Assembly: GCA_019634415.1 (NCBI GenBank)
Contig: JAHQVJ010000174.1
Span: 42,870-106,869, forward strand
Reading direction: 5' to 3'
DNA: 64,000 nt
DNA from: Myxococcales bacterium
GTDB lineage: Bacteria > Myxococcota_A > UBA796 > GCA-2862545
Positions 1-8,638 of the stretch are shown here, one piece after another. The first letter of the stretch is position 1, and each line of letters begins with the position of its first letter. The notes beneath the pieces are model-generated. The model did not search any database. It was not told the origin of the DNA and saw only the letters and a program-made list of their open reading frames with translations. The position numbers were made by a program, and so were the translations under genes.

Positions 1-1346
1 ACGAGGTGGAGGGGGTGCGCTTCGACACCGGTCCCAGCGTGGTGACGCTGCCGCACGTGATCGACGAGGTGCTGCAGCTCGCAGGGCATCGCTTGTCGGA
101 TCACCTGCAGCTGCGCCAACCCGAGCCCGCCTTCCGGTACGTGTTCGACGACGGGGCGCTGGTGGACGTTCACCACGCCCTCGACGACACGGTCCAGAGC
201 GTGCACGGCGCCCTCGGAGCCGAGGCAGCCCGGGATCTGAGCCGCTTTGCCGCCTATGCCCAGCGGATCTGGGATGCTGCGGCGCCCAACTTCGTGTACG
301 GCCCCGCTCCCACCCTGTGGGGCGTGGCGCGCCTGGGTCCGCGAGCCTGGTGGCAGCTGCCTCGCGTGGATGCCTGGCGAACCATGTGGGGCGCCATCCG
401 CCGCCAGGTCCGCTCGCCGCATCTGGCTGCGATCCTGGCTCGCTACGCCACCTACAACGGCTCGGATCCGCGCCGTGCGCCAGCCACGCTGAACTGCATC
501 GCCCACGTGGAGATGGCCCTGGGCGGACATGGGATCAGCGGTGGTCTGGGGGCGGTGGTGGACGCCTTCGCAGCGGCCGCTCGACAGCTCGGCGTGCAGC
601 TGCGCACCGGCTGCGCCGTGCAGCGGATTCGCACCGAGGACGGGCGCGCCACCGGGGTGATCACGCAGTCCGGCGAGGTGATCGAGGCACGGCAGGTCGT
701 GGTCAACGCAGACGCGAGCCATCTGTTCGGTGCGCTGTTGGCGGACGAGGGGGTGCCCGCACCCACCAGTACACCGTCGATGTCTGGCTACACCGCGGTC
801 TTGCGGGCTCGACCGAGCGACCGTCGGGCGGCGAACACGGTGGTGATGTCGTCGCCCTACCTGCAGGAGTTCGAGGACATCTTCGACGCCGACCGTCCGC
901 CGCAGCAGCCCACGGTGTACCTGTGCGACCAGACGGCACACCACGGCATCGAGGGGTGGAGCGACGGCGTGCCCCTGTTCGCGATGGCCAACGCACCTGC
1001 CGAGCCCGTCGCTGGCGAGCGAGAGGCTGCGGTGTGGGTGGAGCTGCGAGAGCGGATGCTGCAGCGTGCGGTGGCTGCCGGGGTGGTGCACTCCGAGGAT
1101 CGGGTCGTGTGGGAGCGCACCCCGCGGGGCCTCGCCGATCGCTTCCCCGGCTCCCACGGCAGCCTGTACGGGGCTGCGTCCAACGGTCCCTGGGCGGCCT
1201 TCCGGCGGCCTGCCAACCGAGTGCCCGGGGTGTCTGGGGTGTATCTGGCGTCGGGGTCGGCGCACCCTGGCGGCGGTATGCCCTTGGCCATCCTCTCGGG
1301 GCGCGCAGCCGCACGAGATCTACTCGAGGGAGTGCAGACGCGATGA
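1..1346 (+). CDS. CrtI/CrtD-family carotenoid desaturase, 5' partial
   Basis: FAD-dependent desaturase or oxidoreductase of carotenoid biosynthesis. The reading frame is open to the left edge, so the N-terminal Rossmann (GxGxxG) FAD motif lies outside the window. The first visible residues carry the family motif FDTGPSVVTLP. Near the C-terminus YLASGSAHPGGGMPLAILSG matches the FAD-binding end of the family; the HPGxGxPxAxLSGR form resembles CrtD (hydroxycarotenoid 3,4-desaturase) more than classical phytoene desaturase (HPGAGIPG). About 446 residues are visible, so only roughly 30-50 are missing. The stop overlaps the next start (ATGA), suggesting translational coupling. Membership of the family is secure; the exact carotenoid substrate is inference. 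Confidence 0.85.
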   Translation, partial: EVEGVRFDTGPSVVTLPHVIDEVLQLAGHRLSDHLQLRQPEPAFRYVFDDGALVDVHHALDDTVQSVHGALGAEAARDLSRFAAYAQRIWDAAAPNFVYGPAPTLWGVARLGPRAWWQLPRVDAWRTMWGAIRRQVRSPHLAAILARYATYNGSDPRRAPATLNCIAHVEMALGGHGISGGLGAVVDAFAAAARQLGVQLRTGCAVQRIRTEDGRATGVITQSGEVIEARQVVVNADASHLFGALLADEGVPAPTSTPSMSGYTAVLRARPSDRRAANTVVMSSPYLQEFEDIFDADRPPQQPTVYLCDQTAHHGIEGWSDGVPLFAMANAPAEPVAGEREAAVWVELRERMLQRAVAAGVVHSEDRVVWERTPRGLADRFPGSHGSLYGAASNGPWAAFRRPANRVPGVSGVYLASGSAHPGGGMPLAILSGRAAARDLLEGVQTR

Positions 1347-2116
1347 TGACCCTGCTCGTGACGTTGTTCGCCCAGGCGCAGTCCGCGCCCACCTCGGACC
1401 TGATCCAGGAGGGCGCGGTGCTGGAGGGTCGGTACCGGATGGTGCTGCACTCCGCCACGCGCACCAAGGTGCCCGTGTTCGGCTGGACGCGCGCGGCCAC
1501 CATCACCACCCTGGTGGCCGACATCACGCCCACCGACACGGGCCTCGTCCAGCGGCACGAGGTGTGCGACGTGCAGATCCGATCTCGCACCAAGGAGACG
1601 CGCACCACGATCCCACGGGCCTTCATCGAGGCGATGCCCATCAAGCGCTACGCGGTGCACCTGGCACCTCGCGTCGACGCACCGGCCACCTACCGAGCCG
1701 ATCTGGGCACCAGCCACCTGGGCTACGACCCAGCCCAGACCGACAGCGTTCCCACCGAGGCCAACGATCCCGCGCTGCTGGACCACGAGGGCGATGGTCA
1801 TCCTGCAGCCACCGTGCGTGTGGACGTGCCCATGTTCGGGAACGCCGAGATGTACGTGGTGCAGCGAGCGCAGATGCTGCTGGACGGCGCACTCGAGCCG
1901 GAGGGTGGAGTCGCAGGGCAGCTGCGCACGGTGGGCTTCGAGCAGCACACCGTCGATGCTTCCAACCGCATGTTCCGCATGTCGCCCCGCATCGAGACGG
2001 TCCATGCCGACAGCTGGTTTCGCCTGATCCCGCATCCGGGGGCCAGCTGCGACACCTGGACCGTGGATACGGCACTGCAGGATCCGCGCGCTCGGGAACG
2101 CCCGACCGGCAGCTGA
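1343..2116 (+). CDS. Secreted protein of unknown function
   Basis: A 257-residue protein beginning with a hydrophobic stretch (MMTLLVTLFAQAQS) that looks like a short signal peptide without strong positive charges. The start ATG overlaps the stop of the desaturase gene by 4 bases, which fixes it. No family is recognised. The middle holds an acidic/His patch (LLDHEGDGHP) and the remainder reads as mixed beta-strand sequence with a single late Cys pair region. Coupling to the carotenoid gene suggests co-expression, but a pigment-related role is only a guess. Confidence 0.7.
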   Translation: MMTLLVTLFAQAQSAPTSDLIQEGAVLEGRYRMVLHSATRTKVPVFGWTRAATITTLVADITPTDTGLVQRHEVCDVQIRSRTKETRTTIPRAFIEAMPIKRYAVHLAPRVDAPATYRADLGTSHLGYDPAQTDSVPTEANDPALLDHEGDGHPAATVRVDVPMFGNAEMYVVQRAQMLLDGALEPEGGVAGQLRTVGFEQHTVDASNRMFRMSPRIETVHADSWFRLIPHPGASCDTWTVDTALQDPRARERPTGS

Positions 2117-2159
2117 CCGACCTGGGACCTCGACGCTCCTCCCCTGCAGGCCGGCAGGC

Positions 2160-2188
2160 CCGCGGGACTCCGGATGTAAGCTCCGCGG
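2160..2188. terminator. Inverted repeat CCGCGG-N17-CCGCGG
   Basis: Two copies of CCGCGG (2160-2165 and 2183-2188) can pair across a 17-base loop in the 106-base gap after the carotenoid-linked operon and before the HEAT-like gene. There is no T-tract, and each arm is self-complementary, so this could equally be a regulator site or chance in GC-rich DNA. Confidence 0.25.
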
Positions 2189-2222
2189 CGCCGGTGACGT
2201 TCACCCGGCACACGGAGGCTCT

Positions 2223-3254
2223 ATGCGGACCAAGTGGCTTGCTCTGGCAGCGGGCGTGGGTACGGTGGCCCTCGGGCTCGCCCTGTACAGCCCAGGCCCC
2301 GCCCAGGCAGTGATCCCGGAGGTGGGGCAGGCGTCGCAGTCCAACTCGACGGTGGATCGTCTGGCGGATCCGAAGCGCAGTGCTGCTGCGCTCGACGAGC
2401 TGGTGAGGCGACGAGACGTGAAGACCTTGGCCCAGGTCGCCGAATCCAGCGTGGACATGTCGGCGCGGGGCTGGGCGGTGGTGGGGCTGGCCAAGGTGGG
2501 CGGCAACAAGGCCGCCGATGCGCTGCTGGAGCTGCAGAGCAACGCGTCCCACCCCACGCTGGTACGCACCTGGGCGGCGGCGGCTCGCGTGGGCGCCGCC
2601 GAGGATCTCGACGCCCTGCGACAGCTCGCACAGCAGCGACACAGCTTCCCGGGGCTCGAGCGCCCTCTCCGCATGCAGGTGGAGGCCCTGGCAGGGTCTG
2701 CGTCCACCGAGGAGTTGCTGGCGCTGTCGATCGACGGCACCTTTGCCCCCATCGTGGCGCCCCTGGTCATGCAGCGGGCCGACGAGGCCGATCTGGTGCG
2801 GCTGATGCGTCGTCACCCCGAGGACGCCGTCCGGCGCCAGGCCACGGCCTTCGCCGCGACCATGGCCACCGACAACCCACGCTCCACCGAGGTTCCCCGG
2901 CTCGTGCTGGACTCACTGGCTCTGCCGCGACGCCTCGGTGACGTGCCGTGGAAGGGAGGAGCCTTGTACGTACCCGGGCTGACCTGGGGCAAAGCGGAGA
3001 GCAAGGAGCTGGTGCGCACCCTGATCGGATGGTGGCTGTTGCTGCACGCGAACGAGCGGAGCAGCGAGCTCAACCAGGTGTGGAACAACCTGTACAGCAT
3101 CTCCCTGCTACAGCGCGCAGGCTACGATCGGTCGCTGTCGGCCAATCCCGACCAGCTCGTTCGGGCGCTGGCCAAGGTGGAGGGGAAGGGCAACGCGCGG
3201 GAGCTGCTGAACCGCATCGGCTTGGCCGAGCGCTACGGGCAGGCGCTCCGATGA
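2223..3254 (+). CDS. Secreted HEAT-repeat-like protein
   Basis: A 343-residue protein with a clear N-terminal signal peptide (RTK, then a hydrophobic run ending near AQA, about residue 28). The body consists of repeated helical pairs rich in Ala/Leu with the spacing of HEAT or armadillo repeats (for example a segment beginning RGWAVVGLAKVGG and one around VRTWAAAARVGA). The start is supported by GGAGG at 2214-2218, four bases before the ATG. The stop overlaps the start of the next gene (ATGA), so both are co-translated. It is probably a periplasmic protein-binding scaffold; no enzymatic motif is visible. Confidence 0.75.
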   Translation: MRTKWLALAAGVGTVALGLALYSPGPAQAVIPEVGQASQSNSTVDRLADPKRSAAALDELVRRRDVKTLAQVAESSVDMSARGWAVVGLAKVGGNKAADALLELQSNASHPTLVRTWAAAARVGAAEDLDALRQLAQQRHSFPGLERPLRMQVEALAGSASTEELLALSIDGTFAPIVAPLVMQRADEADLVRLMRRHPEDAVRRQATAFAATMATDNPRSTEVPRLVLDSLALPRRLGDVPWKGGALYVPGLTWGKAESKELVRTLIGWWLLLHANERSSELNQVWNNLYSISLLQRAGYDRSLSANPDQLVRALAKVEGKGNARELLNRIGLAERYGQALR

Positions 3255-3757
3255 TCGCAGTGTCGATGATGCTGGTGGCCTGCCAGCGCCCTGCAGCGGA
3301 GCCGCCGTTGCTCGCCGTGAGCGCGGAGGCTGCTGGGGCACCGTGCAGCACGGGCTGCAGCGGCCCGACCCCCGACGAGGTGGCGCACCTCACCGATGGC
3401 GAGATCGCCGAGCTGCTCACCGAGGTGGCTTCCGCACCCGTGGGTGCGGCCGAGCTGGCAGTGGAGACGTTGCTGTTCCACGGTGCACAGACGCGAGACT
3501 ACCTGGCCCGGCGTGGTAGTGGGCCCCTGTCCGAGGCGCACCGCAGCTGGCTCACCCACGAGCTGGCGCGTGACGAGGTGGCCATCGGGCTTCGGCTGGT
3601 GGCGCGTGACGGAGCGCTGCTGGGGCACCGGGAAGACGTCGTTCCCTTGGGTGCCAAGCAGCACCTGCTGCTGCGCGACATGGGAGCGTTCGGTCGAGCC
3701 GACGTGAACGGCAAGGTCAAGCGGGTAGGGGTGAAGCACCTGTGGGCCCGGTTTTGA
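3251..3757 (+). CDS. Putative lipoprotein of unknown function
   Basis: A 168-residue protein. A short hydrophobic N-terminus ends in the lipobox-like LVAC (Cys at residue 11), so a lipid-anchored protein is likely, although the n-region has no Lys/Arg. A second Cys pair (CSTGC) follows about 20 residues later. The start overlaps the stop of the HEAT-like gene by 4 bases. The rest is helical and charged with no recognised domain. It is probably a partner of the upstream secreted HEAT-like protein. Confidence 0.7.
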   Translation: MIAVSMMLVACQRPAAEPPLLAVSAEAAGAPCSTGCSGPTPDEVAHLTDGEIAELLTEVASAPVGAAELAVETLLFHGAQTRDYLARRGSGPLSEAHRSWLTHELARDEVAIGLRLVARDGALLGHREDVVPLGAKQHLLLRDMGAFGRADVNGKVKRVGVKHLWARF

Positions 3758-3772
3758 ATGGAGGGCGTCCAC

Positions 3773-3955
3773 ATGGTGGCAGGACCGTGGTTCACGGTCC
3801 AGGACGCAGACACGGCACAGTGGGAGCCCTTCGGTCGCGTGTGGGTCAGCGATGGCGGACAGCACGACGGCGTGGCGGACCTGCAGCTGAAGCTGACGTT
3901 GCTCGAGCCGACGTCGGCACCCGGAACACACACGGAGGTGGCCGATGCTGGCTAG
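3773..3955 (+). CDS. Small hypothetical protein, 60 residues
   Basis: A short open frame between the lipoprotein gene and the first DUF2330 gene. GGAGGG at 3760-3765 lies seven bases before the ATG at 3773, a better start than the ATG at 3758 that abuts the previous stop. The product is short, hydrophilic and mostly beta-like (MVAGPWFTVQDADTAQWEPF at the start), with no signal peptide. It overlaps the next gene by 11 bases in another frame. Nothing is recognised; it may also be only a spacer. Confidence 0.4.
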   Translation: MVAGPWFTVQDADTAQWEPFGRVWVSDGGQHDGVADLQLKLTLLEPTSAPGTHTEVADAG

Positions 3956-5237
3956 CGTGATGATGATGGCAACCGCGTGGGCCGATCCCTGCGGCATGGT
4001 GCCCCCCATCCGAGTGACGGGCGAACAGGTGGGGATCGAGCGCCAGGGATTGCAGCAGACCTACGTGTTCTTCCGGAATGGCGTGCAGACCATCGCCATC
4101 CATCCCGGGTTCACGGGCTCCGTGGAGGAGTTCGGCATGCTCGTGCCGCTCCCCGCGGTTCCGTCGCTCCGCAAGATCGACGACCGCACCTTCGCGCACC
4201 TCGCTGCGGCCATCGATCCGCCCCAGGTCGACGTGTACCACTCCTACGACGAGGAGGAGTCCATGGACGCGGACATGCCCATGGCGGAGTCCGACGATCT
4301 ATCGGTGGTGCGGAAGAAGGACGCCGTGCGCGTGGTGAAGGAAGAAGCCGTGGGCATGTACCAGGTGGCGGTGCTCGAGGCGGGTTCGGCCTCGGCCCTG
4401 CAGCGCTGGATGGATGCCCACCAGTTCCGCTACCCCCGAGGCATGGACGACGTCGTCGCCGACTACGTGCGCATCGGTTGGATGTTCGTGGCGATCAAGG
4501 CGAAGGTGGGCACCATGGCCGGGGTGGAGCCAGCGCCGGGCATGCGGGGCGTGAAGCCCGGCATGCCCGAGGGTGCGTCCTTCGACGGGTACGTGCAGGG
4601 CATGGGCTTTCGCTTCCGCGTGGATGCGCCCGTGATCCCCATGCGGCTGTCGGTGTTCAACGGTGATGACACGCACAACCGGGTGTACTTGGTCACGGAG
4701 GGCGCAGCGCGCATTCCAGAGGTTTCCGCAGGCTTCGTGCGTCGACAGATCGACGGGCGCACCCTGCACGGCAACCTCACCGAGCCCCTGGTCGTCCGCA
4801 TGGAGGACGGCTCTGATTGGCAGGATCTGACGGGCTGGGCGCGCGACGAGGTCGAGCGCAACCGGCAGTCGGATCCCCACGTGGGCGTCGCGCGTAGCTT
4901 GATCGCTGGCGATCTGATGGCCGTGGCCTCCGGGTCCATGACCCTGCCCTTCGAGGAGCAGGAGAAGGAGCTGCTGCGCATCAACGAGGCGCTGGGGCTC
5001 CGGGGTGCCGGGGTGGACGGCCTCGTGATGGAGCACCTGTCCGAGCAGCAGGCCGAGGCCATCGGGCCAGCACTGCAGGACGTCTACGAGATGACCCTGA
5101 ACGTGATCGACGGGAGCTTCCCCGCGCGCGTGCTCGGGGAGCGCAACCTGACGGTGAGCCCGTGGCGAATGCCCGAGGCCCGGAACCGATTCGAGATCTG
5201 GAACGTGCGGCCTGCTGGGCCGGTGGTGTGGTTGTAG
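3945..5237 (+). CDS. DUF2330-type secreted protein, copy 1
   Basis: A 430-residue protein with a signal peptide (MLASVMMMATAWA, cleavage before DPCGM). The mature start DPCGMVPP and the following QQTYVFF, GVQTIAI and EFGMLVPLPAVP blocks match what I know of DUF2330 family proteins, which are secreted and of unknown function. An acidic Met-rich insertion (EEESMDADMPMAE) sits near residues 103-117. GGAGG at 3934-3938 supports the start. The next gene is a full-length paralogue with the same block order, starting nine bases after this stop. Confidence 0.8.
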   Translation: MLASVMMMATAWADPCGMVPPIRVTGEQVGIERQGLQQTYVFFRNGVQTIAIHPGFTGSVEEFGMLVPLPAVPSLRKIDDRTFAHLAAAIDPPQVDVYHSYDEEESMDADMPMAESDDLSVVRKKDAVRVVKEEAVGMYQVAVLEAGSASALQRWMDAHQFRYPRGMDDVVADYVRIGWMFVAIKAKVGTMAGVEPAPGMRGVKPGMPEGASFDGYVQGMGFRFRVDAPVIPMRLSVFNGDDTHNRVYLVTEGAARIPEVSAGFVRRQIDGRTLHGNLTEPLVVRMEDGSDWQDLTGWARDEVERNRQSDPHVGVARSLIAGDLMAVASGSMTLPFEEQEKELLRINEALGLRGAGVDGLVMEHLSEQQAEAIGPALQDVYEMTLNVIDGSFPARVLGERNLTVSPWRMPEARNRFEIWNVRPAGPVVWL

Positions 5238-5246
5238 GAGGTGGTC

Positions 5247-6548
5247 GTGTTTTCCGTTCTCGTCAGTACGCTCGCGTTGGCCGATCCCTGCGGCATGGTG
5301 CCGCCCTTGTTCGTGGGCAACGGCCCAGCGCCCCAGGGGATCGAGCGCCAGGGGCTCCAGCAGACCTACACCTTCTTCCGCGACGGTGTCCAGACCATCG
5401 CGATCCGTCCCGGCTTCACCGGCGACGTCGATCAGTTCGGCATGCTCGTGCCGCTGCCGGCCGTCCCCGCGCTCCGCAAGATCGACGACCGCACCTTCGA
5501 GCACCTCCGCTCGGCCGTGGATCCACCGGTGGTCCGGGTCCAGGTCGTCCGGCGCCGCGTCAACTTCGGCCTGCCGATGGCGCAGAAGAGTGCGCCGCCG
5601 ATGTCCGCTGCGCCAGGGCTCGAGCTCGCCCGCGACGAGGTGCGCGTGGTGAAGGAGGAAGCGGTCGGCATGTACGAGGTGGCCGTGCTCGAGGCCGGCT
5701 CCGCTCGAGCGCTGCAGCGCTGGATGGACGACAACGCCTTTCGCTACCCCGCGGGCATGGATCGCACCGTGGAGGACTACGTGCGCTCCGGCTGGATGTT
5801 CGTCGCCATCAAGACCCGAGTGGGGGCGATGGCGGGGGTGACGCCGAGGCCAGGGCAGCGCTCCGTGAACCCCGGGATGCCCGATGGTGCCTCCTTCGAC
5901 GGCTTCGTGCAGGGCATGGCGTTTCGCTTTCGCGTGGACGAGCCCGTGGTGCCCATGCGCCTCGCGGTCTTCAACGGGGACGACACCCACAACCGGGTGT
6001 TCGTGCTCTCCGAGGGGCCCTCTCGCATCAACGAGGTGCCCCAGGGGTTCGTGCGCCGGCAGGTGTCCGGACGCCAGCTGTACGCCAATGTCACCGAGCC
6101 CTTGGACTACGTGGTGTCGGGCGGAGGCAGGCTGCGTGCCTCGGAGGTCGCCGAGCTCGACGGGCTGCGGAATCCGGAGCCCTACGTGGCGGCGGCGCGT
6201 GATCTGATGGCGGCCGACATCATGGCAGCCTCGCGGCGGGAGCTGTCGCTTCCCTTCGAGGAGAGCGAGAAGGAGCTGCTGCGGATCAACGAGGCCCTGG
6301 GCCTGCGCGGCGCCGAGATCGACGTGTTGGTCCACGACCAGGTGAGTGACCTGCGCGGGCAGGCCGTGCAGCCCGCCGTGCAGGATCTCGCCGAGATGAC
6401 CCTGACGGTGGTGGACGGATCCTTCGATCCCGAGACGTTGAGTGAGAAGAACCTGACGTTCTCCACCTGGCGCATGCCTCCGGCGCAGAACCGCTTCGAG
6501 GTGTGGAACGACCGCGCGGAGGGCCCCCAGCACTGGGTGTACCGCTAG
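5247..6548 (+). CDS. DUF2330-type secreted protein, copy 2
   Basis: A 433-residue paralogue of the preceding gene. It has the same signal-peptide/DPCGMVPP junction, the same RQGLQQTYTFF and FGMLVPLPAVPALRKIDDRTF blocks, and the same C-terminal WRMP...NRFE(V/I)WN ending. The GTG at 5247 is preferred over the GTG at 5241 because AGGAGG (5236-5241) then lies five bases upstream. It differs mainly in the variable insertion after about residue 95, which here is basic then Pro/Ala-rich instead of acidic. The arrangement indicates tandem duplication and divergence. Confidence 0.8.
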   Translation: MFSVLVSTLALADPCGMVPPLFVGNGPAPQGIERQGLQQTYTFFRDGVQTIAIRPGFTGDVDQFGMLVPLPAVPALRKIDDRTFEHLRSAVDPPVVRVQVVRRRVNFGLPMAQKSAPPMSAAPGLELARDEVRVVKEEAVGMYEVAVLEAGSARALQRWMDDNAFRYPAGMDRTVEDYVRSGWMFVAIKTRVGAMAGVTPRPGQRSVNPGMPDGASFDGFVQGMAFRFRVDEPVVPMRLAVFNGDDTHNRVFVLSEGPSRINEVPQGFVRRQVSGRQLYANVTEPLDYVVSGGGRLRASEVAELDGLRNPEPYVAAARDLMAADIMAASRRELSLPFEESEKELLRINEALGLRGAEIDVLVHDQVSDLRGQAVQPAVQDLAEMTLTVVDGSFDPETLSEKNLTFSTWRMPPAQNRFEVWNDRAEGPQHWVYR

Positions 6549-6551
6549 CAG

Positions 6552-6977
6552 CTACCGGGAGCGGACCCGGAACAGCAGATCCACCGATGCCACCCGACTC
6601 GGGTCGACGCCTTCCGGCAGATCGACCCGGGGCAACGGGGCGTCCATCAGCTCCCCGGTGTCCACGTCGACGATGTGGCAGTGAGGCTGCGTGTGGGTGT
6701 CGAAGTAGATGCACTCGTTGTCGAGGGACACCTCGCCGAGGAGCCCCGCCGACACCAGCTGGCCGAGGGTGTTGTAGACCGTGGCCATGGACACTGGCTG
6801 ATCGCGCTGCTGGGCCTCGTCGTGCAGCTCGCTCGCGGTGACGTGACGGTGATCCCCCTCGAACAGCAACCTCGCGAGGATCAGACGCTGGGTCGTCGGA
6901 CGCAGACCCGCCCCGAGGAGCAGATCCTTCAAGGCAGCGTTGCTCGTGAGGTGGGGGCCAGCCGGCGGGAACGTCAT
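6552..6977 (-). CDS. Fur-family regulator, Irr-like
   Basis: A 141-residue DNA-binding metalloregulator. The winged-helix region (GLRPTTQRLILARLLFEGDHRHVTA, then PVSMATVYNTLGQLVSAGLL) and the block YFDTHTQPHCHIVDVDTGEL closely resemble Irr, the heme/iron-responsive member of the Fur family known from alpha-proteobacteria, more than classical Fur, PerR or Zur. The second half lacks the CxxC pairs of Zur/PerR. No N-terminal heme-regulatory Cys-Pro motif is present. The ATG at 6977 was chosen because the homology begins about 20 residues later and nothing upstream is conserved. It is divergent from the OmpA operon and converges on the DUF2330 gene with only 3 bases between. Confidence 0.85.
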   Translation of the reverse strand: MTFPPAGPHLTSNAALKDLLLGAGLRPTTQRLILARLLFEGDHRHVTASELHDEAQQRDQPVSMATVYNTLGQLVSAGLLGEVSLDNECIYFDTHTQPHCHIVDVDTGELMDAPLPRVDLPEGVDPSRVASVDLLFRVRSR

Positions 6978-7001
6978 CGTCTTGCAGTAGCGTGACGGCA
7001 T

Positions 7002-7019
7002 GCTTCGGGGCAACGAAGC
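7002..7019. promoter_or_regulatory. Inverted repeat between the Irr-like gene and the OmpA operon
   Basis: GCTTCG-GGGCAA-CGAAGC is a perfect six-base inverted repeat in the 183-base divergent gap, 25 bases upstream of the Irr-like start codon. The position suits autoregulation. It does not match the published iron control element of Irr (TTTAGAA-type), so the binding protein is unknown. Confidence 0.3.
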
Positions 7020-7041
7020 GTCGCGGTGTGCATGGCCCGGG

Positions 7042-7070
7042 TTGTCGGCGATGCTGTGGTCGGGCATAAG
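7042..7070 (+). promoter_or_regulatory. Sigma-70-like promoter for the OmpA operon
   Basis: TTGTCG (7042-7047), a 17-base spacer, and CATAAG (7065-7070) give 4/6 matches to each sigma-70 box. It would start transcription near 7077, about 85 bases before the OmpA-family start codon. In GC-rich DNA such matches are uncommon but not proof. Confidence 0.35.
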
Positions 7071-7160
7071 GAGACGTCGCCGCGCACGGCCTTGCCGACG
7101 GGGTGTGCTGGGAGGGGGGGAGCGGTGCCCAGACCCACGGCCGCTCAGGAACGATACGAC

Positions 7161-7859
7161 ATGCGACTGCTCCTGGCTTTCCTGATGGCGGCCTGGGGCA
7201 TCGGCCTCGTGATGGCGGTCACCTGGGGGGTCCCTCGGGTGGAGGATGGCCTGAGACGCCAGGTGCAAGGCGTCCTCCGGGAAGCCGGGCTCGTCGACGT
7301 CACGGTGGAGGTCCACGAGCGTGCGGTCTGGCTCCACGGTGAGGCCCACGGGCAGCCAGAAGCCGAGTGGGTGAAGGCACTCGCGGCCTCGGTGGACGGC
7401 GTGCGTCGGGTCCATGCCGAGTCCCTCACCGTCATCGAGCCTCGGCCGCCGCTGTTCCCTCCCGATGGGCCGCCCCCGACTCCCGAGGAGGTGCGTGACG
7501 CCTTGAACGGGTTGATCCAGGGGGAGGTGGACTTCCAGGCGGGCAGCGCCATCCTCCAGCCCGATGGCGAGGTCTGCCTGGACGAGGTCGCTCAGGTGCT
7601 CGTGGAGCAAGCCGGCGTGCGCTTGTTCGTGGAGGGACACACCGACAACCAAGGGTCGGGCGACGACAACCTCGCCCTGTCGCGACGGCGCGCCGAGACC
7701 GTCGTGAAGCGTCTCGTGGCTGGTGGGGTGGAGCCAGAGCGGCTGCATGCGCTGGGGTACGGCGGCTCCAAGCCCATCGCAGACAACGACACGGAGGAAG
7801 GGCGAGCCCAGAATCGTCGAATCGCGTTCCGACTGCGCACCGTCCAGGGGGACCCGTGA
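7161..7859 (+). CDS. BON + OmpA-family envelope protein
   Basis: A 232-residue protein with an N-terminal membrane segment or signal anchor (residues 3-24), a BON-like domain (about 28-92) and a C-terminal OmpA-like peptidoglycan-binding domain. The latter contains the signature FVEGHTDNQG, then LSRRRAETV, and YGGSKPIADN...RAQNRRI. The OmpA domain binds diaminopimelate peptidoglycan, so the protein probably tethers the inner membrane to the wall. The ATG at 7161 is preferred over upstream codons because the hydrophobic segment begins directly after it. The stop overlaps the next start by 4 bases. Confidence 0.8.
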   Translation: MRLLLAFLMAAWGIGLVMAVTWGVPRVEDGLRRQVQGVLREAGLVDVTVEVHERAVWLHGEAHGQPEAEWVKALAASVDGVRRVHAESLTVIEPRPPLFPPDGPPPTPEEVRDALNGLIQGEVDFQAGSAILQPDGEVCLDEVAQVLVEQAGVRLFVEGHTDNQGSGDDNLALSRRRAETVVKRLVAGGVEPERLHALGYGGSKPIADNDTEEGRAQNRRIAFRLRTVQGDP

Positions 7860-8638
7860 GCTACGTCGCTGCCGAGATCTTGCTGCTGTGTGTGCTGTTG
7901 AGCCTCGTGTCCGCCGTGATCGGCTGGGTGACGCGGGCCTATGCCGAGCGCTGGTGGTTCGCGCCCCGCGCAGCCTCGGAGGCCTTGGACGCCTCCACGC
8001 TGCGTGAAGAGCTGGAGCGGGCGCGCTCGCAGCTGCGTGACCTCGATCAGCGCCTCGCGCGGATGGAGCCCGAGCGAGTGGCCCTCGAGGAGGATCTGGC
8101 CCGCAAAGAGGCCATGATCGCAGCGCTTCAGGAGGCCTTGGAAGGGGAGCCACCGCCTGCTCCTCCTCCAGCACCCCCGGACGACGAACGCCCCGACGCG
8201 GTGGAGGAGTTCGATCTCATCGACGAAGACGAGCTTCCCGAGCTGGCAGACTTCACGGACGAGGCCGATCCCACTGCCGAGTCCGAGGTGATGCACGCCG
8301 AGGTGACCTCGATCCCCACCACCGTCGGGTTCCCGGTGGTGGTGCCGCCCGTCTCCACCCTCACCCGAGAACAAGCTCAGCAGCGCGTGCGCTCCATCGC
8401 CCTCGAGATCCCCGTCGACGAGACGGACGACCTCCGAGCGGTGCGGGGGATCGGCGCCAGGATGGCCGAGCAGCTCGAGGAGATGAAGGTGGTCACCTAT
8501 CGACAGCTCGTGGTGCTGGTGGACAAGCAGCCAGAGCTCATGGCGAAGGCCCTGAAGTCCACGGAGGGCCGGGTGACGAAGTGGGCCACGCAAGCTCGAA
8601 GACTTCACGAGTCCACCTACGGGGAGGCGCTGCCGTGA
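7856..8638 (+). CDS. Membrane-anchored coiled-coil protein with helix-hairpin-helix-like C-terminus
   Basis: A 260-residue protein. One transmembrane helix (about residues 6-24) is followed by a coiled coil (about 42-93, rich in E/R/L), a Pro-rich and then acidic linker (about 98-150), and a C-terminal helical domain containing LRAVRGIGARMAEQLEEM. That is the helix-hairpin-helix-like pattern seen in DUF4332-type or polymerase-related tails. The GTG start overlaps the OmpA-gene stop, and its own stop overlaps the next gene start, so the three genes form a translationally coupled operon. Function is unknown; a cytoplasmic arm linking envelope and nucleoid is speculative. Confidence 0.7.
   Translation: MSYVAAEILLLCVLLSLVSAVIGWVTRAYAERWWFAPRAASEALDASTLREELERARSQLRDLDQRLARMEPERVALEEDLARKEAMIAALQEALEGEPPPAPPPAPPDDERPDAVEEFDLIDEDELPELADFTDEADPTAESEVMHAEVTSIPTTVGFPVVVPPVSTLTREQAQQRVRSIALEIPVDETDDLRAVRGIGARMAEQLEEMKVVTYRQLVVLVDKQPELMAKALKSTEGRVTKWATQARRLHESTYGEALP

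Noticed and set aside
4299..6533. Long open frame (744 codons) on the minus strand opposite the DUF2330 genes
   Set aside because: Mirror frame of GC-rich coding DNA. His/Leu/Gly-rich composition without domain, while the plus-strand frame encodes recognised DUF2330 proteins.
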